Shown piece after piece: positions 41,634 to 48,118 of a stretch of 48,118 nt of DNA. The notes beneath the pieces were generated by a model. It worked only from the letters and a program-made list of their open reading frames with translations, was not told the origin of the DNA and searched no databases. The stretch comes from Microvirga arabica (GTDB lineage Bacteria > Pseudomonadota > Alphaproteobacteria > Rhizobiales > Beijerinckiaceae): NCBI RefSeq assembly GCF_016811235.1, contig NZ_JAFBID010000046.1, positions 1-48,118 on the forward strand, in the 5' to 3' direction. Position 1 is the first letter of the stretch, and each line of letters begins with the position of its first letter. Position numbers and translations under genes: made by a program.

Positions 41634-42263
41634 ATGAGATTGATCCTGGTGCGTCATGGCGAGACCGTCTGGAATGCCGAGCGCCGCTTGCAGGGGCATG
41701 CGGATGCGCCTTTATCGGATCGTGGCGTCAAGCAGGCCCGGGACGCAGCCAAGTTCTTTATGGATGGTAAGGCTCCGGGTCTGGTCGTCTCGTCGGACCT
41801 CAGCCGGGCATGCCACACGGCTGAACTTCTGGGCTTCTCTGATTTCGAGACCGATCCACGATTGCGCGAGGTGGACCTGGGCGAATGGACCGGGCGCTGG
41901 ATCGAGGAGATCGAGACTTCGGCCAAGGGCGCCTATCGCGACTGGCGGCTCGGGACCTATACGCCGCCTCAGGGGGAAACGTGGGAGGCGTTCCGGGAAA
42001 GAGTCGGAGAGGCGATCAGCGAAGTTATCAGCAGGGCTGAGGGTGATGTCGTGATCGTCACTCATGAGGGCGTTGTTCGTGCCGCTTGCGATCTGCTGGT
42101 TGGGTTGGTGCCGTCCGATCTGTCGCCGATTGTGCCGGCGGCCATCACCATCTTCGATATCACCCAATCCGCACAAGCGTACAATGCACGCCTGGTGACG
42201 TTTAATTTCGCGCCGTCTCCGGACGACCTGAGAGTGCCTGGTCTGGATCACGCCCCTGTCTGA
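41634..42263 (+). CDS. Histidine phosphatase family protein (phosphoglycerate-mutase-like)
   Basis: A 209-residue member of the histidine phosphatase superfamily. The catalytic RHGE motif is at residues 7-10 (LVRHGETVWN), the LSDRG motif follows, and the second catalytic His is in IVTHEGVVRA. It is shorter than true glycolytic phosphoglycerate mutase and looks like the CobC/PhoE/GpmB-type phosphatase branch. It begins 44 bases after the HAD phosphatase gene. Two phosphatases in a row behind an importer fit a phosphoester substrate, but either enzyme could have a housekeeping role. Confidence 0.85.
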   Translation: MRLILVRHGETVWNAERRLQGHADAPLSDRGVKQARDAAKFFMDGKAPGLVVSSDLSRACHTAELLGFSDFETDPRLREVDLGEWTGRWIEEIETSAKGAYRDWRLGTYTPPQGETWEAFRERVGEAISEVISRAEGDVVIVTHEGVVRAACDLLVGLVPSDLSPIVPAAITIFDITQSAQAYNARLVTFNFAPSPDDLRVPGLDHAPV

Positions 42264-42332
42264 TTAAAACTGAACCAGTCCGTCGCGCAGGCGAAATTCG
42301 TAAAGATCCAGCGGAATCGGGAAGTGGTGCAA

Positions 42333-42355
42333 GGCGGGCACTCGATGCGCCCGCC
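42333..42355 (+). terminator. Probable terminator after the phosphatase genes
   Basis: GGCGGGC / GCCCGCC stem of seven pairs with a nine-base loop, 69 bases after the histidine phosphatase stop, followed by TCTTCAT. It closes the plus-strand transporter-phosphatase unit. Confidence 0.6.
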
Positions 42356-42949
42356 TCTTCATATGCATATTAGCGCTCGATCGTCTCGCCCCATCGGCTG
42401 TTCTATTCCATGGGTGGCAGGGGAACTCTTTGTCAGGGACCTCTGGCTAGAACTATGGCATGCCTTGGCCCGCTGGCTACAAACGCCATCGCTATCCAGC
42501 CCGAGATCATCCATTCGAAGGGCCGGTGCCAATGGGCCATGCGGTTTGCTGCGCACGAGATGGTGCCAAGCCCAGCCCGCGGTCTCGACGCCGACCCAGC
42601 CGATACTATGGCGAAAATCCCTGCGCTCCGGCGTAGCGTGGGGCTTTGATGACATCCTCCGTCTAAGGGAGAGGCGAAGTCTGGACCGCTCATGCAACCC
42701 GAAGGTGTGCCGAACAGAGAGTTAAGCTTTTTGCCGATCCGACTCACGATTCCCCGGATTGTGTCAAACTTTAAGACTAGGAGACAATTAGTTGCGGGAG
42801 CCATCCACACAGTGCTCAACATCGCACCGTCGGAAGCGGGAGGCATCATCTCTATCGTTTGAGAGCAGTTCTTGCCCCGACCTCAACAGGTTTCAGGGTG
42901 CGCATTTCCACGTCCTATCAACAGGTTCCTTACCGCTCATCCAGTGATC
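42356..42949. other. Gene-free stretch between convergent units
   Basis: About 600 bases with no supported gene. A minus-strand open frame of 138 codons at 42433-42849 has no ribosome site and no recognisable motif, and the opposite strand is equally open, so it is read as chance. A local AT-richer patch near 42720-42800 has no obvious promoter. The stretch may be decayed DNA. Confidence 0.4.
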
Positions 42950-44185
42950 TCAGAAGCGCTGCGTCGCGAACGGCTTCAAGTCTATGCCGACGGACTTCCG
43001 TTCAACCAAATCAGCAACGAGCCGTGATGTGATCGCAGCTTGGGTCAGGCCATAGTGCCCATGCCCGAAGGCATAGATTACGCGCCAGTCCCGTCCGGCG
43101 GGTCCGATCACCGGAAGAGAATCCGGGATCGAAGGCCGGAAGCCCATCCATCGCTTTGCAGCCGGTTCGGATTGGAGATGAGGAAGGAAGCGCGTTAGAC
43201 GCTGCACCATGGCATCGGTCCGGCTGTGATTGGGTGGCGCCTCAAGGCCCGCGAACTCGACCGCGCCGCCGACCCGGTCGCCCGTATCGAGGGGTGTCGT
43301 CACGAATCCCTCTCCCTCGAACATGATCGGTCGGCCGATCTCGAGCGTACCTTTCGGGTACGTTGCATTGTAGCCTCTCTCGGTGTCGAGCGGGATCCGG
43401 TCGCCGAGCTGAGCGGCTAGGACGCGCGACCAGATCCCGGCCGCGATCACGATTTGGTCGGCCACCACTGGTGGGCCCGATCCATCCGTGTGAACGCGAA
43501 CGGCACCGTCCGTCGGTTCGATTCTTGTGGCATGCGCGGTCACAGGAATGGCTCGACGCTCCAGAGCCAGGCGCAGAAGGTCAGCGGCCAGAACGGCCGG
43601 ATCGGACACATGGCACGCATCCGGGTAAAGCACGGCAGCTTCTACATTGTGGAGTGCCGGTTCCAACTCCGCGAGCGCCGCGGGGCTCAGCGCTTCTACC
43701 TCGATCCCGAAGCTGCGCTGACGCTCGAAGATGTCACGGGACCGATTGAAGTCGCTCTGATGCCTCCAGACGGAGAGGATGCCGTTCTCCCGGAGATGCC
43801 CGCTCAGATCGAGCGACGACAGTAGGCTCTTCCAGGCCGGCAGCGCCTCCGCGTTGATTGCGCGGATCGCCCCGATGCTGGCCTTGATGCGCGAAGGCGA
43901 CGAGGCCAGCAGGAAGCGCACGAGCCAGGGCGCCAGATGCGGCAGGTATCCCGGTCGGATGGTGAGCGGTCCGAGCGGGTCCATCAGCCAGCGGGGGAGA
44001 TTCCGCCAGGCCTTCGGGGATGCGAGCGGCATCACGTCGGTATGGGCGATCCAGCCTGCATTGCCGTCGGTCGGGCGCCCCTGCTTGCCGCCCGGCTCGA
44101 TCAGAACAACCTCATGGCCCCTGTCGAGCAAGGCATGCGCGGTGGCAAGCCCCACGATCCCTGCCCCGATGATCGCAACGCGCAT
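42950..44185 (-). CDS. D-amino-acid dehydrogenase-type FAD oxidoreductase, probable D-hydroxyproline dehydrogenase
   Basis: A 411-residue flavoprotein of the DAO/DadA family. The FAD loop GAGIVGLATAHALLDRGHEV begins at residue 7, a GNAGWIAH segment follows near 43, and the conserved C-terminal GHGHYGLTQAAITSRLVADL closes the FAD site. DadA-type enzymes oxidise D-amino acids to imines and pass electrons to the respiratory chain. It lies 27 bases after a 4-hydroxyproline-epimerase-type gene, so oxidation of cis-4-hydroxy-D-proline to the pyrroline carboxylate is the most likely reaction. AGGGACG precedes the ATG. Confidence 0.85.
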   Translation of the reverse strand: MRVAIIGAGIVGLATAHALLDRGHEVVLIEPGGKQGRPTDGNAGWIAHTDVMPLASPKAWRNLPRWLMDPLGPLTIRPGYLPHLAPWLVRFLLASSPSRIKASIGAIRAINAEALPAWKSLLSSLDLSGHLRENGILSVWRHQSDFNRSRDIFERQRSFGIEVEALSPAALAELEPALHNVEAAVLYPDACHVSDPAVLAADLLRLALERRAIPVTAHATRIEPTDGAVRVHTDGSGPPVVADQIVIAAGIWSRVLAAQLGDRIPLDTERGYNATYPKGTLEIGRPIMFEGEGFVTTPLDTGDRVGGAVEFAGLEAPPNHSRTDAMVQRLTRFLPHLQSEPAAKRWMGFRPSIPDSLPVIGPAGRDWRVIYAFGHGHYGLTQAAITSRLVADLVERKSVGIDLKPFATQRF

Positions 44186-44212
44186 GGTTCGTCCCTAAAA
44201 CAGGCGTAAGTC

Positions 44213-45229
44213 CTAGCGGTTCTGGTCGACGACCTGGAAGCCGTTGGCGAAAGGATCCCGGTCGTCGATGAAGATGGTGTTGAACCCGGTCACCCGCGCC
44301 CAGCCTTCGATGGACGGGATGATCGCATCGCGGTCGCCGACCTTGGTGCGTCCTTCGATGCGCCCCGTGAAGGTCGAGCCGATGATGCTCTCGTGCACGA
44401 AGGCATCGCCTTCGCTCAACGCGCCGCGGGCGGCCAGATGCGCCATGCGGGCGGAGGTGCCGGTACCGCAGGGCGAGCGGTCGATGGCCTTGTCGCCATA
44501 GAACACCGCATTGCGCGCAGTGCCGCCGGGCGTCTGGGCCTTTCCGGTCCAGAGCACGTGCGTCAGGCGGTCGATGGCCGGGTTCTCGGGATGCGCGATC
44601 CGGTAGCGCGCATTGAAGGCCTCGCGCAGCTTCGGGCTCCAGTGCAGGATGTCGGACGGATTGACGTCGGCGACATCCGAGTAAAGCGTCTGCGGCTCCA
44701 CGATGGCGTAGAAGTTGCCGCCATAAGCCACATCGACCGTGAGATGCCCGAGTCCCTCGACTTCGACCTCGTAGCCGGTGCCATAGAGGAAGGACGGGAT
44801 GTTGGTAATGCGCACCCGCTCCACGAAGGGGCCGTTCTGCTCGTAACGCGCCTCGACGACGCCGGCGGGCGTATCGAGCCGCAGCAGGCCCGGCGTCTTC
44901 GGATGGATCAGGCCGTTTTCGAGCGCGATGGTCACCGTGCCGATGGTGCCGTGGCCGCACATGGGCAGGCAGCCCGATGTCTCGATGAACAGGATGCCCA
45001 CGTCGCAATCTGGCCGCGTCGGCGGGTAGAGAATCGAGCCCGACATCATGTCGTGGCCGCGCGGCTCGAACATCAGGCCGGTCCGGATCCAGTCGTACTC
45101 CGCCAGGAAATGCTGGCGGCGCTCGAACATGGTCTCGCCCTTCAATTGGGGAATACTGCCGCCGCCCACCACACGAACCGGGTTGCCGCAGGTGTGGCCG
45201 TCGATGCAGAAGAAGGTGTGGCGCGCCAT
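44213..45229 (-). CDS. Proline racemase family protein, probable 4-hydroxyproline 2-epimerase
   Basis: A 338-residue proline-racemase-family enzyme. Both catalytic cysteines are present: Cys91 in LPMCGHGTIG and Cys254 in DRSPCGTGTSA. The two-Cys set means a two-base racemase or epimerase, not the Cys/Thr dehydratase subgroup. It should invert C2 of trans-4-hydroxy-L-proline to give cis-4-hydroxy-D-proline, the substrate of the flavoprotein encoded next. Proline racemase is the alternative; the neighbours favour hydroxyproline. GAGTGAGG precedes the ATG. Confidence 0.88.
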   Translation of the reverse strand: MARHTFFCIDGHTCGNPVRVVGGGSIPQLKGETMFERRQHFLAEYDWIRTGLMFEPRGHDMMSGSILYPPTRPDCDVGILFIETSGCLPMCGHGTIGTVTIALENGLIHPKTPGLLRLDTPAGVVEARYEQNGPFVERVRITNIPSFLYGTGYEVEVEGLGHLTVDVAYGGNFYAIVEPQTLYSDVADVNPSDILHWSPKLREAFNARYRIAHPENPAIDRLTHVLWTGKAQTPGGTARNAVFYGDKAIDRSPCGTGTSARMAHLAARGALSEGDAFVHESIIGSTFTGRIEGRTKVGDRDAIIPSIEGWARVTGFNTIFIDDRDPFANGFQVVDQNR

Positions 45230-45585
45230 GGCCTCACTCGCTGTTTATAGAGTTATCGATCGAAGGCGAAGGCGAGACTTTCGCGCTCCGCCAGGGTTTA
45301 TAAGGCTGCCGGCTTCAGGCTCACATCCGGCAGCTTCGGGAGGCTCATCAGGCCTGACCTATGACGGCCTCGAGCTGAAGCTCGTAATCCGACTTGAACG
45401 GCATCGTGACTGGAGAAAATGTGCTCCCAGGCAATTTCGCTCGCTATCAGGCTCCTGCTCCTGCTATATGGCATTGAACTTCCTCAACGTAGATTGTATA
45501 AAATCGCCGATGTCAAGCCGCACTTTTGTCAGTCTGCTATAGTGCCATATGATCCATTCTTCCACAGGATCTGTAACCAACGACA
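45230..45585. promoter_or_regulatory. Divergent control region between epimerase and gntR genes
   Basis: A 356-base gap with divergent genes on both sides. ATATGGCA at 45466-45473 and TGCCATAT at 45543-45550 are exact reverse complements about 70 bases apart and could be paired half-sites for the GntR regulator. GCTGCCGG / CCGGCAGC at 45305-45334 can form an eight-pair hairpin. AT-rich DNA at about 45480-45560 (TTGTATAAAAT) is the likely promoter area. Part of the gap also holds a short protein-like tail described separately. Confidence 0.45.
45348..45443 (-). pseudogene. Possible 3' remnant of a lost gene
   Basis: The minus strand encodes 31 residues ending FKSDYELQLEAVIGQA before TGA at 45348-45350, with a stop codon directly upstream. 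The ending looks protein-like and a hairpin (45305-45334) follows it at the place of a terminator. No family is recognised. It may be the tail of a deleted gene that once preceded the epimerase; chance is possible. Confidence 0.25.
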
Positions 45586-46281
45586 GTGAAAGCTATGCCC
45601 CCTGCCAGACCCGCTCAAAAGTCCCTACAGCACAGGACCATCGCCTCTGCCGTCGCAGAGGAACTGCGGCGCAGGATCGTGGATGGTGAGTTCAAATCTG
45701 GCTTCCAGCTTCGTCAGGATGCACTGGCTACGGAGTTCGGTGTCAGCCGCATCCCGGTGCGCGAAGCCCTGATGCAGCTCGAAGCTGAAGGGCTGGTCAA
45801 GATCCTTCCACATCGCGGCGCACTCGTTTCAGAGCTATCGATGGAGGAAGTCCAAGAACTGTTCGAGCTCCGGGCACTCCTTGAGCCACGGCTCCTCAAA
45901 GCCTCTGCCAAACATCTCACGGCAACGGATTATGAGCGGCTAAGCCAAATCCTTCAAGAATACAGCTCCGAACTTCGCGCTAAGCACGTTCGGCGCTGGG
46001 GCGAGCTGAACACTGAATTTCATAACCTTCTGTATCAACATGCTGGGCAACCGCGTTCGCAAGCGATTGTCAGCGGCCTTCTTCAGGAATGCGACCGGCA
46101 CACGCGGCTTCAGCTTTCGCTCACAGGTGGTATGGAACGCGCGGAAGTCGAGCATGCCGAACTCGTACGCCTTTGCGCAAATGGCAAGATCTCTGCGGCT
46201 TGCACACTTTTGAAGGCGCATATCGAAGGTGTGAGCAGGTCGCTCAGAACGTATTTCCAGGAGCACACCAAAGTCGATTAA
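45586..46281 (+). CDS. GntR family regulator, FCD subfamily
   Basis: A 231-residue FadR-subfamily regulator. The winged helix spans about residues 17-82 (LRQDALATEFGVSRIPVREA then LEAEGLVKILPHRGALV), and the FCD domain covers about 90-215 with metal-site residues in NTEFHNLLY and VEHAEL. It starts at GTG 45586 or ATG 45595; neither has a strong ribosome site. It is transcribed away from the hydroxyproline epimerase and toward the TRAP genes, so it probably controls both. Hydroxyproline or a downstream 2-oxo acid would be the expected ligand. Confidence 0.9.
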   Translation: MKAMPPARPAQKSLQHRTIASAVAEELRRRIVDGEFKSGFQLRQDALATEFGVSRIPVREALMQLEAEGLVKILPHRGALVSELSMEEVQELFELRALLEPRLLKASAKHLTATDYERLSQILQEYSSELRAKHVRRWGELNTEFHNLLYQHAGQPRSQAIVSGLLQECDRHTRLQLSLTGGMERAEVEHAELVRLCANGKISAACTLLKAHIEGVSRSLRTYFQEHTKVD

Positions 46282-46335
46282 CCACAGACTGATGGTCACC
46301 CTCGGCCTTGTCCCTCGGTGGACACGCTCAAAGCT

Positions 46336-46362
46336 GCAGCCGGACGTCGAGCGTCCGGCTGC
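46336..46362. terminator. Bidirectional terminator-like hairpin between convergent genes
   Basis: Perfect 11-bp stem GCAGCCGGACG / CGTCCGGCTGC with a five-base loop, 54 bases after the GntR stop and 53 bases after the TRAP binding-protein stop on the other strand. Followed by AAAATG on the plus strand and AGCTTTG on the minus strand. It can serve both transcripts. Confidence 0.7.
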
Positions 46363-46415
46363 AAAATGAAGCGATTGATGAAGTACCGACTGTGGTCCGT
46401 GGAAGAGATGGAGCT

Positions 46416-47405
46416 TCAGAGCGTAGCGCCGACCTTGCGCAGCTCCGCCAAGACCGGCGCCTTCGGAAGCCAGATCTTGTCATACTCAGCAATCACTGGA
46501 TCCGCGTCCTTCACATCGGAGACGACGATTTTGACAGGCTGTTTCGAGAAATTCTCCAAGAGGCCAGGCTGGTTGGCGACAATCTCGTCAATCTCGGCAT
46601 CAAGCGCTGCACGCGTAACCTTGGAGATCAGCTCACGATCGGCGGCTGGCAGGGTAGTCCAGACCCGGCCGGACACCAGCGCCACCATCGGCATGTGAAC
46701 GGCATTCATCCGCAGGATGGTCTTGGAAACCCGATCGAAGCGCTGGTTCCAAGAGAAGTCGAGATCTGCCTCAAGGCCGTCGACCTGACCATTGGCCATT
46801 GCATCGAACACCTGTGGAGTCGGGATTGGTGTGGGGGCAGCCCCTAGTATCTGGTAGAAGTCACGGAAGGCCGGAGTCGGGTTGATACGCAGCTTCATGC
46901 CTTTTAGGTCGGCAACGGACGAGATGTCTTTGGCCGAGAACACAGCACGGATCGATGTGATGCCCCAGCCGAGGCCGATCGTGCCTGTTTCCTTGGGAAG
47001 ATAATCGAATAGGCTGAGTGCAACCGGGTGGCGAACGAGCTTCGCGACAGCTTCGGTGGAGCGCACCACGTAGGGGGCATTGATCGCCGCAATCGCTGGG
47101 ACACGGGAGCCAAGCTCGGCTGCCTGGATAAAGGCCATGTCGAGGGCTCCGGACTGGAGCTGCTGCATCATGGCGCCCTCGTTGCCGAGCTGGCCGGCAT
47201 GGAAAACGGTGAGTGACAAGCGGCCGCTGGTCTCAGCCTTCAGTGTCTCGCCGACTTTCAGGGCAGCGTTGTTCCAGGGATGGTTCGGTGGCGTAATAAC
47301 GCCAAGACGGAACTCACGGCTTTGAGCGCGAAGCACCGTCGGGGCCGCAAGCGGCAGGGCGGCGCCTGCTGCTAAGGCGAAGAGATGTCTGCGGGAAATG
47401 GTCAT
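46416..47405 (-). CDS. TRAP transporter substrate-binding protein (DctP family)
   Basis: A 329-residue periplasmic binding protein. The N-terminus MTISRRHLFALAAGAALPLA has a twin-arginine-like SRR followed by a hydrophobic stretch, suggesting Tat or Sec export with cleavage near LRAQ. DctP features include PPNHPWNNAALKVGETL, the VFHAGQLGNEGAMMQQLQSG segment, and LKGMKLRINPTPAF with the carboxylate-binding Arg. It is encoded 26 bases after the large TRAP permease. Given the adjacent hydroxyproline genes, hydroxyproline or a related carboxylate is a likely ligand. Confidence 0.93.
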   Translation of the reverse strand: MTISRRHLFALAAGAALPLAAPTVLRAQSREFRLGVITPPNHPWNNAALKVGETLKAETSGRLSLTVFHAGQLGNEGAMMQQLQSGALDMAFIQAAELGSRVPAIAAINAPYVVRSTEAVAKLVRHPVALSLFDYLPKETGTIGLGWGITSIRAVFSAKDISSVADLKGMKLRINPTPAFRDFYQILGAAPTPIPTPQVFDAMANGQVDGLEADLDFSWNQRFDRVSKTILRMNAVHMPMVALVSGRVWTTLPAADRELISKVTRAALDAEIDEIVANQPGLLENFSKQPVKIVVSDVKDADPVIAEYDKIWLPKAPVLAELRKVGATL

Positions 47406-47431
47406 GATCAGTCCTCCGTTCTTTCATCAGG

Positions 47432-48118
47432 TTAGTCGACAAGGGCAAGCGAGAGGGTAGGCCATACTGACAGAATGATCAGCATCAGGCAGGCAACGAT
47501 GAAGAAGGGCAGTGTCACTATGAACATCTTGCCGGGCTTGGCGCCCGTGACGGCTGCCGCAACGAAGAAGCAGAGTCCAACGGGAGGTGAGAGAAGTCCG
47601 AGCACCAGATTGATCACAACGACGACCCCGAAGTGCCTTGGATCGATATGATAGACCTCGGTCGCGATCGGCAGGAGGATTGGTACTGTCATAATCAGGC
47701 CGGGCACTCCATCGATGACCGTGCCAATAACAATCAGGATCACGTTCACCAGCAGCATGAAGGTGACCGGATCCTTGGCGACCGACTGGATCCAGCCCGC
47801 CACTTCCTGCGGAACCTTGCCGAAAATCAAAATCCAAGAGAACACCGCTGCGGCAGCGACCAGGAATAGGACGATCGCCGAGTAGATCCCTGAGCGGAGC
47901 AGCATTTCCGGGATTTGGGAGAAGCGGAACTCGCGGGTCCAGTAGCGGCCAACCAGTGCCGCCGCAATTGCACCCACAGCCGCCGCCTCTGTGGCATTGG
48001 CGAGGCCCGTGAGGATGGAGCCAACAATCACCACCGGGATCGACAGCGTCGGCAGCGCGCGAAGCACAGTCATCACGCGCTCGCGCGGTGTCATGCGAGC
48101 TCCGGCCGGAAAATTGTG
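47432..48118 (-). CDS. TRAP transporter large permease DctM, C-terminal part (cut by window edge)
   Basis: The frame is open to the right edge and gives at least 228 residues, about half of the usual 425. Several long spans are visible, together with the DctM features ANATEAAAVGAIAAALVGRY, VLIVIGTVIDGVPGLIM (read here as ILIVIGTVIDG), and NLVLGLLSPPVGLCFFVAAA. The start and, presumably, the small DctQ subunit lie outside the window. An internal ATG at 48094 is not the true start, because coding sequence of the right type continues upstream of it. It should move the ligand with sodium. Confidence 0.93.
   Translation of the reverse strand, partial: HNFPAGARMTPRERVMTVLRALPTLSIPVVIVGSILTGLANATEAAAVGAIAAALVGRYWTREFRFSQIPEMLLRSGIYSAIVLFLVAAAAVFSWILIFGKVPQEVAGWIQSVAKDPVTFMLLVNVILIVIGTVIDGVPGLIMTVPILLPIATEVYHIDPRHFGVVVVINLVLGLLSPPVGLCFFVAAAVTGAKPGKMFIVTLPFFIVACLMLIILSVWPTLSLALVD

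Noticed and set aside
42433..42849. 138-codon minus-strand frame in the gap before the D-amino-acid dehydrogenase gene
   Set aside because: No ribosome site, no motif, and opposing frames are equally open; composition gives no support.
1..48118. tRNA, rRNA, CRISPR, riboswitch or prophage features
   Set aside because: Scanned by eye for cloverleaf ends, regular spaced repeats and phage genes; none was found. A covariance-model search would be needed to exclude small RNAs.

Overview
This 48 kb stretch is high-GC DNA from a Gram-negative bacterium. The gene families, the insertion-sequence debris and the number of uptake operons point to an alphaproteobacterium of the Hyphomicrobiales, perhaps near Microvirga, Methylobacterium or the rhizobia; that placement is inferred from protein style, not from a marker gene. 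No rRNA, tRNA, CRISPR, phage or conjugation genes were seen. It reads as an accessory region made of several catabolic modules, each with its own transporter and regulator, separated by decayed insertion sequences.

Left third (1-16.4 kb). A minus-strand operon runs cysteine-synthase-like PLP enzyme, two carboxymuconolactone/AhpD-type proteins, then an opine-dehydrogenase-like enzyme. It diverges from a LysR regulator and a flavin monooxygenase, which are followed by a complete tripartite tricarboxylate transporter (binding protein, TctB, TctA), two tiny ORFs and a class III aminotransferase. An IS1182-type transposase relic, an M20 amidohydrolase, an EamA exporter and a cupin protein follow.

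Middle (16.6-30.6 kb, all minus strand). A dipeptide/opine-type ABC transporter (binding protein, two permeases, fused double ATPase) leads into a ThDP enzyme, an acetylpolyamine-amidohydrolase/histone-deacetylase-like enzyme and an aldehyde dehydrogenase. After a strong hairpin come a GntR/FCD regulator, an N-carbamoyl-amino-acid-hydrolase-type amidase, a kinase resembling animal hydroxylysine kinase, and a class III PLP enzyme resembling the animal phospho-lyases that act after it. Together these look like a route for taking up an acylated or peptide-bound hydroxy-amine, freeing it, phosphorylating it, eliminating phosphate and ammonia, and oxidising the aldehyde. A perfect 16-bp palindrome between amidase and kinase, whose 10-bp core recurs upstream of the transporter, is a candidate operator.

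Right-middle (31.7-42.3 kb, plus strand). A three-gene sensory system like Salmonella PgtC-PgtB-PgtA (periplasmic sensor, histidine kinase, sigma-54 activator) is followed by an excellent -24/-12 promoter and a binding-protein-dependent ABC transporter, then a phosphoglycolate-phosphatase-like HAD enzyme and a histidine phosphatase. The transporter's binding protein is a clear paralogue of the sensor protein. The simplest reading is ligand-induced uptake of a phosphorylated small organic acid.

Right end (42.9-48.1 kb). A D-amino-acid-dehydrogenase-type flavoprotein, a 4-hydroxyproline-epimerase-type enzyme, a GntR regulator and part of a TRAP transporter form a probable hydroxyproline-use locus that continues past the right edge.
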